From assembly GCA_937997485.1 (NCBI GenBank), contig CALKTH010000049.1:1-64000 (forward strand): a stretch of 64,000 nt of DNA, written 5' to 3'. The DNA is from an uncultured Acidimicrobiales bacterium. Lineage in GTDB: Bacteria > Actinomycetota > Acidimicrobiia > Acidimicrobiales > SZUA-35. The notes beneath the pieces were generated by a model. It was not told the DNA's origin. It did not search any database and was given only the letters and a program-made list of their open reading frames with translations. Both the position numbers and the translations under genes were made by a program. Of the stretch, positions 60,188 through 64,000 are shown one piece after another; the stretch's first letter is position 1; the number at the start of each line of letters is the position of its first letter.

Positions 60188-61800
60188 TCACGCTCTTCGC
60201 TCGGCTCAAGCTCCGCCTGCTGCGCAACAGCCTTCGCACCTCTGCGGGGCTCGGTCTTGTGCTGTTCACGATTCTCGGCACGATCGGTGGCAGTTCACTT
60301 GGATTGACGATCGCCCGGATCAGCGACGCCGACCGGTCATTTGTGCTTCCCATCCTGGCGACGGTGCTCACGATCGGTTGGACGTTCGGCCCGGTCCTCT
60401 TCGGCGCCAGCGACGAGACCATCGACACGACGCGGCTCGCTCTCTACCCGCTGGATACCCGCCGTCTTGCCATGGGCATGACCGTCGCTGCGCTCTTGGG
60501 GCCGGGCCCCCTCACCGCAGGTCTTGTCGTCGGCGGAGGCATCCTCGCGGCCGCCGAGCAGCCGGCCACGCTTCCACTGGCTGCGATCGCCGCGCTGCTC
60601 GTCGTGGCCATCGCGGCCACGTCATCCAAGCTGCTACTCACGTTCCTTGGCACCACGCTGCGGCAGCGACGTACGAGGGACCTGGCCACGTTCGCCACCG
60701 GCTTCGGCATCGCAGTTCTTGCGCTCGGTCTGCAAGCCATCTCTTCGCTTGGTGGACGGCTGGATCGATCTGCGCTCACTTCGCTTGCTCATGTGCTTCG
60801 CTGGCTGCCCGTGGGTTGGGCCGGCGATGCGCTCGGCCGGGCATCCCGCGGCGAGCTCGTCGTCCCGGCGGTGCAGGTCTTGGGCGCGGCAGCGTTCCTC
60901 GCTCTGCTTGTTGCCCTCTGGGGTCGCCTGCTCGCCCGCTCACTGACCGAGGTGACCGAACACGTCGCCGACGAAGAGGCCGCACGTGGCAGTTGGCTCG
61001 TCCGCTGGCTCGACGCCCGAACCGGGGCTGGACGAGGATCAACGATCGGCCGATCCGACGGCGACACCGCACCAGCTCGACCGGGCTTCTCCGTCTTGGC
61101 CAAGGAGCTGCGGTACTTCCAACGCCACCCTCGCTATCGGGTGCAGGTTGTGAGCCAGGCCACCGTCCTCCTGATCGGTGGGGCGCCGTTCATCGGAGCG
61201 ATCATTCAGCAGAATCCCGAAGCAGTGCTCTTCGGTTGCATCCCAGGCCTCACCGCTGGCGTCACCGGCTCGAACTTGCTGGGACCCGACGGACGCTCCC
61301 TTTGGGCGGAGTGGATGGTGTTGCCGACGCTGCGGCCAGTGCTGCGCGGACGCTCCATTGCCTTTGCTGCGCTCGGCCTCGCCAGCGCCCTGGTCGTGAC
61401 GATCGGTGCCGCAGCGTGGACCGGTGGCTGGCGCTTCGCACCCGCCGCAATCGGGGCGGCGATCGGCATGGCCTTCACTGGATCCGGGGTGGGGACGATC
61501 ACGTCCGTCTTTGCTCCCAGCCCGTTCCCCGAAGACAACTCGCCCAACCCATTCGCCACCGCCTCGCCCGGCGCCGGTTGCCTCACCGCCGTGTTCACCA
61601 TGACGGGTGTGGTGACCGGGCTCTTGCTGAGCGCTCCCATTCTCGTTGGGCTGGCCTACACCCGCGACAGCGCACTCACGGGCGGACTCGTTGCGGGGCT
61701 GGCTCCGCTCTATGGGGCCGCAGTCTGGATGCTGACCACCAACCGCGCCGCACGCCGCGCCGACGCCAAGGCCCCCGAGCTCATCGCCCTCCTCAGCTAA
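60184..61800 (+). CDS. ABC exporter permease
   Basis: A 538-residue membrane protein with about 12 hydrophobic segments (AGLGLVLFTILGTIGGSSLG, ATVLTIGWTFGPVLFGAS, AAFLALLVALWGRLLA, VFTMTGVVTGLLLSAPILVG). A soluble loop at about residues 255-310 splits the two halves. The pattern is that of ABC-2-like permeases of actinobacteria. GTG 60184 overlaps the ATPase stop, which fixes the start. With the HAD protein and ATPase it forms a three-gene operon. Confidence 0.82.
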   Translation: MITLFARLKLRLLRNSLRTSAGLGLVLFTILGTIGGSSLGLTIARISDADRSFVLPILATVLTIGWTFGPVLFGASDETIDTTRLALYPLDTRRLAMGMTVAALLGPGPLTAGLVVGGGILAAAEQPATLPLAAIAALLVVAIAATSSKLLLTFLGTTLRQRRTRDLATFATGFGIAVLALGLQAISSLGGRLDRSALTSLAHVLRWLPVGWAGDALGRASRGELVVPAVQVLGAAAFLALLVALWGRLLARSLTEVTEHVADEEAARGSWLVRWLDARTGAGRGSTIGRSDGDTAPARPGFSVLAKELRYFQRHPRYRVQVVSQATVLLIGGAPFIGAIIQQNPEAVLFGCIPGLTAGVTGSNLLGPDGRSLWAEWMVLPTLRPVLRGRSIAFAALGLASALVVTIGAAAWTGGWRFAPAAIGAAIGMAFTGSGVGTITSVFAPSPFPEDNSPNPFATASPGAGCLTAVFTMTGVVTGLLLSAPILVGLAYTRDSALTGGLVAGLAPLYGAAVWMLTTNRAARRADAKAPELIALLS

Positions 61801-61829
61801 GTGGTTGCGCCGACGGCGGCCGACCTCGA

Positions 61830-63023
61830 TCAGCCTGGTGCGAGCGAGGCGAGTGCGCTAGTGAGGGCGTCGATCTCTGCCTCGGTGTTGTAGCAATGCG
61901 GCGCAGCACGCATCAGCGTTGGCAAGCGGCGGGCCTCGGCATCGAGACGGGTACTGGCCGGCGAGGAGGCTCCGATCGTGATGCCGCGTTCTCGCAGCGC
62001 CGCAACGGTGGGACGGGGATCGAGCCCTTCGACGGTGAAGCTCACGATGGCGCACTGCTCCGTTCCGATATCTCGCACTTCTGCGCCCGCGATCGAGTGA
62101 AGGTTCGAACGAAGCCGACGGGCCAGCGACCAACTCCGATTTTGGATGGCCTCGAGCCCGAGATCGAGTGCGTAGTCAGCTGCGGCCTTGAGCCCGACTC
62201 GCAACGCGTAAGCGTTCTCCCAGTTCTCGAAACGGCGGGCGTCGGTTCGGAGCGTGTACTCGTTGGTGGCCGTCCACTCGGCAGCGAAGTGATCGATCAT
62301 CGCTGGCTCATGGCGCTCGATGTGGTCTTCCTGCACGTAGAGAAACCCGGTGCCCCTTGGCCCTCGAAGGAACTTCCGGCCCGTGGCCGAGAAGTAGTGA
62401 CACCCGAGTGCAGCCACATCGACCGGCATCTGGCCAACTGCTTGGCATCCGTCGAGGAGGTAGGTGATCCCGTGCTCGGCGGCGACCGCACCGATGGCAG
62501 CAGCGGGATTGACCAGGCCACCGTTCGTTGGCACCCATGTGGCGGCGATCAGTGCCACCCGCTCGTCGATCATGGATCGCAGCGCCTCCACGTCCATCTC
62601 TCCTGTTTCCGTGCTGGGCACGACGTCGATCACGATGCCATCACGTTTGGCCCGCTGAAGGAACGCCACATAGTTCGCGCCGTACTCGGCCTCGCAAGTG
62701 AGCACTCGGTCGCCAGCCGAGAGCGGGAGCGAGTAGAACGCGTGGCACCAGGCTGCGGTTGCGTTCTCGACGAGCGCGATCTCATGGGACTGAGCCCCGA
62801 TGAGCCTCGCAACGCTGTCGTACGTTGCGTCGAGCTCGGCCCTCCGGTCGGCCGCCGCCTCGTAGCCACCCACCTCGGCCTCCAGCTGGAGATGACCGAT
62901 CACCGCATCGATCACCGGCTGCGGCATCAGCGCTGAGCCACTGGCAAGAAGATGATTCGTGTGCGGGATCCCCGGCGTTTCTGCCCGAATCCGTTCAATG
63001 TCCAGCTCGGCGTCCAGCGTCAT
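61830..63023 (-). CDS. Class V aminotransferase-family PLP enzyme
   Basis: A 397-residue PLP enzyme of the NifS/isopenicillin-N-epimerase-like branch. TYLLDGCQAVGQMPVDVAAL carries the PLP-binding Asp, and FSATGRKFLRGPRGTGFLYV holds the Schiff-base lysine. A cysteine desulfurase active-site loop cannot be confirmed; isopenicillin-N-epimerase-like, selenocysteine-lyase-like or EgtE-like lyase activities are alternatives. TAGCGT lies six bases before the ATG at 63023. No sulfur-assembly genes are adjacent. Convergent with the ABC permease gene. Confidence 0.85.
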   Translation of the reverse strand: MTLDAELDIERIRAETPGIPHTNHLLASGSALMPQPVIDAVIGHLQLEAEVGGYEAAADRRAELDATYDSVARLIGAQSHEIALVENATAAWCHAFYSLPLSAGDRVLTCEAEYGANYVAFLQRAKRDGIVIDVVPSTETGEMDVEALRSMIDERVALIAATWVPTNGGLVNPAAAIGAVAAEHGITYLLDGCQAVGQMPVDVAALGCHYFSATGRKFLRGPRGTGFLYVQEDHIERHEPAMIDHFAAEWTATNEYTLRTDARRFENWENAYALRVGLKAAADYALDLGLEAIQNRSWSLARRLRSNLHSIAGAEVRDIGTEQCAIVSFTVEGLDPRPTVAALRERGITIGASSPASTRLDAEARRLPTLMRAAPHCYNTEAEIDALTSALASLAPG

Positions 63024-63029
63024 GCGCCG

Positions 63030-63035
63030 ACGCTA
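63030..63035 (-). promoter_or_regulatory. -10 element of the class V aminotransferase gene
   Basis: TAGCGT on the minus strand, six bases (CGGCGC) before the ATG at 63023. Confidence 0.55.
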
Positions 63036-63107
63036 CAGAAACAGATCCCCGCACTCACCCGCACCCCATCCTGTGCGGGCGATCGACGCGCCACGCGCCC
63101 GGAGCCC

Positions 63108-63647
63108 TCACGCTTGGTTGGCGTAGAGGTCCCGGAGCAGAGCGATCTCGGCCGCGTGGTGCACGAGCTCGTTGCTGGCATGCATGGCAATGTCGGCAAC
63201 ACAGTGCGATGAGAAGGGGCCCCAGTCTGCACCAAGCTCCTTCCACCAATCGCGTGCGGCAAGAGTGGAGCGGAAGGCCGCCCACTTCTCGTCGAGCGTC
63301 GCCAGCGCTTCGCCTGGTTCGAACGTCCATTCGGCGGAGGCGTCGCTGAGGTCCCCCGCGAAGCGGCGGGTGTAGTCGTCAAAGCAGTCGAGGCTCAGGT
63401 GCCAGAGGCGCCACGCAATCGTTGTCATCGGCGCCGGGTCGATCGCTCGAATCCCCGCCCCCTCGACCACCGGGGGCCCGCCATCCGACGACGGACGAAT
63501 CGACCACATGCCGGCAACGGGCTCCCACAGATACTCGAGCCGACCCAACCCAGCCAGGCGCCCCGTGAGCTGGCCGACCATGCCGTCCATCGAATGCAGA
63601 ATCACGTCAGACACATCGGTTGTGGGCCGCTTGGCTACATCGCTCAT
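63108..63647 (-). CDS. DinB-like protein
   Basis: A 179-residue four-helix-bundle protein of the DinB/mycothiol-dependent maleylpyruvate-isomerase-like superfamily. VILHSMDGMVGQLTGRLAGL, IAWRLWHLSLDCFDDY (His of the metal triad) and DIAMHASNELVHHAAEIALL (further His) support it. The start at 63647 (MSDVAKRPTTD) is preferred to a longer frame. It may be a thiol-dependent S-transferase, but the substrate is unknown. It lies between the aminotransferase and UPF0301 genes, all on the minus strand. Confidence 0.75.
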   Translation of the reverse strand: MSDVAKRPTTDVSDVILHSMDGMVGQLTGRLAGLGRLEYLWEPVAGMWSIRPSSDGGPPVVEGAGIRAIDPAPMTTIAWRLWHLSLDCFDDYTRRFAGDLSDASAEWTFEPGEALATLDEKWAAFRSTLAARDWWKELGADWGPFSSHCVADIAMHASNELVHHAAEIALLRDLYANQA

Positions 63648-63710
63648 CACGACATCACAGCACACCGATGTCGCTCCGGTGGCGAGAAACGAGCCCAGAC
63701 ATCGCCGCCG

Positions 63711-64000
63711 CTAGTTCAGCGAAGCGTCCTCGGGGAAGTGAGCGAACCACGCCATCTCGCCACCGTTGCGGCGGAGCACGTCGGCCCACAGCCGATCTGG
63801 ACGATCGGTGAAGAGGTCGCCCACGAAGCCGTCGACCACCCACCAGGCATCGTTGGCGATCTCGCCTTCGAGCTGACCGCCGCTCCAGCCGGCGTACCCA
63901 CCGAACACTCGCAGGCGATCGATGTTTCCGAGTGCTTCTTCCGGGGCCTGCTCGGCAAAGTCCACGCTGTGGAGGCCGAATACCAAGTCGCCATCGGCGT
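63711..64000 (-). CDS. UPF0301 (AlgH/YqgE) protein, truncated by the window edge
   Basis: C-terminal 95 residues of an AlgH/YqgE-family protein; the gene continues beyond base 64000. The family core is clear: RVFGGYAGWSGGQLEGEIAN, DAWWVVDGFVGDLFTD and LWADVLRRNGGEMAWFAHFP. Full members are about 180-190 residues, so about half is missing. The molecular function is unsettled in the family. The frame is open to the edge, and no start can be assigned. Confidence 0.85.
   Translation of the reverse strand, partial: ADGDLVFGLHSVDFAEQAPEEALGNIDRLRVFGGYAGWSGGQLEGEIANDAWWVVDGFVGDLFTDRPDRLWADVLRRNGGEMAWFAHFPEDASLN

Noticed and set aside
59961-62936. Nearly 1000-codon open frame on the plus strand across the ABC permease and aminotransferase genes
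   Set aside because: It overlaps two well-supported genes in other frames, and the predicted product is Arg/His-rich nonsense typical of shadow frames in high-GC DNA.

Overview
The window is high-GC actinobacterial DNA, most likely from an Acidimicrobiia/Ilumatobacter-like lineage. The inference rests on strong G/C bias at third codon positions, a split ImuA-ImuB-DnaE2 mutasome behind mycobacterial-type LexA boxes, coenzyme F420 biosynthesis (a CofC/FbiD domain), an Lsr2-type DNA-binding domain, several Septum_form-type surface proteins, and promoters with TANNNT placed to give leaderless mRNAs. No rRNA, tRNA, CRISPR array or complete mobile element was seen. Only the tail of a probable IS110-family transposase enters at the left edge.

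Layout. 1-3.4 kb: transposase tail, a 70-bp dispersed repeat and two secreted proteins (a beta-propeller lipoprotein and a cadherin/DUF4214 protein). 3.6-8.5 kb: typA, a hypothetical, a lipoprotein and an M23 peptidase. 8.5-13.1 kb: SOS polymerase dnaE2 with its LexA box, a hairpin repeat inside the coding region and an inverted 45-bp repeat pair upstream. 13.1-22.2 kb: lipoprotein, a membrane protein/DCC/TetR operon with two matching operators, three Septum_form-type proteins, a haem-dependent demethylase-like protein, Nudix, an ECF sigma factor with an FtsX-like anti-sigma protein, and folE. 22.3-25 kb: larE-larB-larC for the nickel-pincer cofactor. 25-29.4 kb: MarR, zinc alcohol dehydrogenase, MFS exporter and an enolase-superfamily enzyme. 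29.5-32 kb: imuB-imuA with a second LexA box. 32-45 kb: regulators, lipoproteins, an ERCC4-Lsr2 nuclease, GHMP kinase, acyl-CoA dehydrogenase, rnhB, cyclase and MOSC protein. 44.7-49.2 kb: gpsA divergent from a CofC::PIG-L fusion, DUF429 and MFS. 49.2-53.9 kb: a secreted repeat protein, oxidoreductase, pentapeptide protein, Nudix and a tandem GNAT. 53.9-58.6 kb: nucleotide genes purK, upp, cdd, deoA and add. 58.6-64 kb: HAD/ABC exporter operon, class V aminotransferase, DinB-like protein and a truncated UPF0301 protein.

Three threads link these genes. First, the SOS mutagenesis system is split over about 17 kb but shares the LexA box core CGAACACTTGTTCG, placed right at leaderless start codons. 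A hairpin repeat sits inside dnaE2 and again beside imuB. Second, 14 genes carry TANNNT exactly six bases before their start codon, so leaderless transcription looks like the default here and helps decide starts. Third, small secreted-protein families recur: three Septum_form-type proteins, and three lipoproteins sharing a C-terminal Cys/Val-Asp motif that I do not recognise as a described family.
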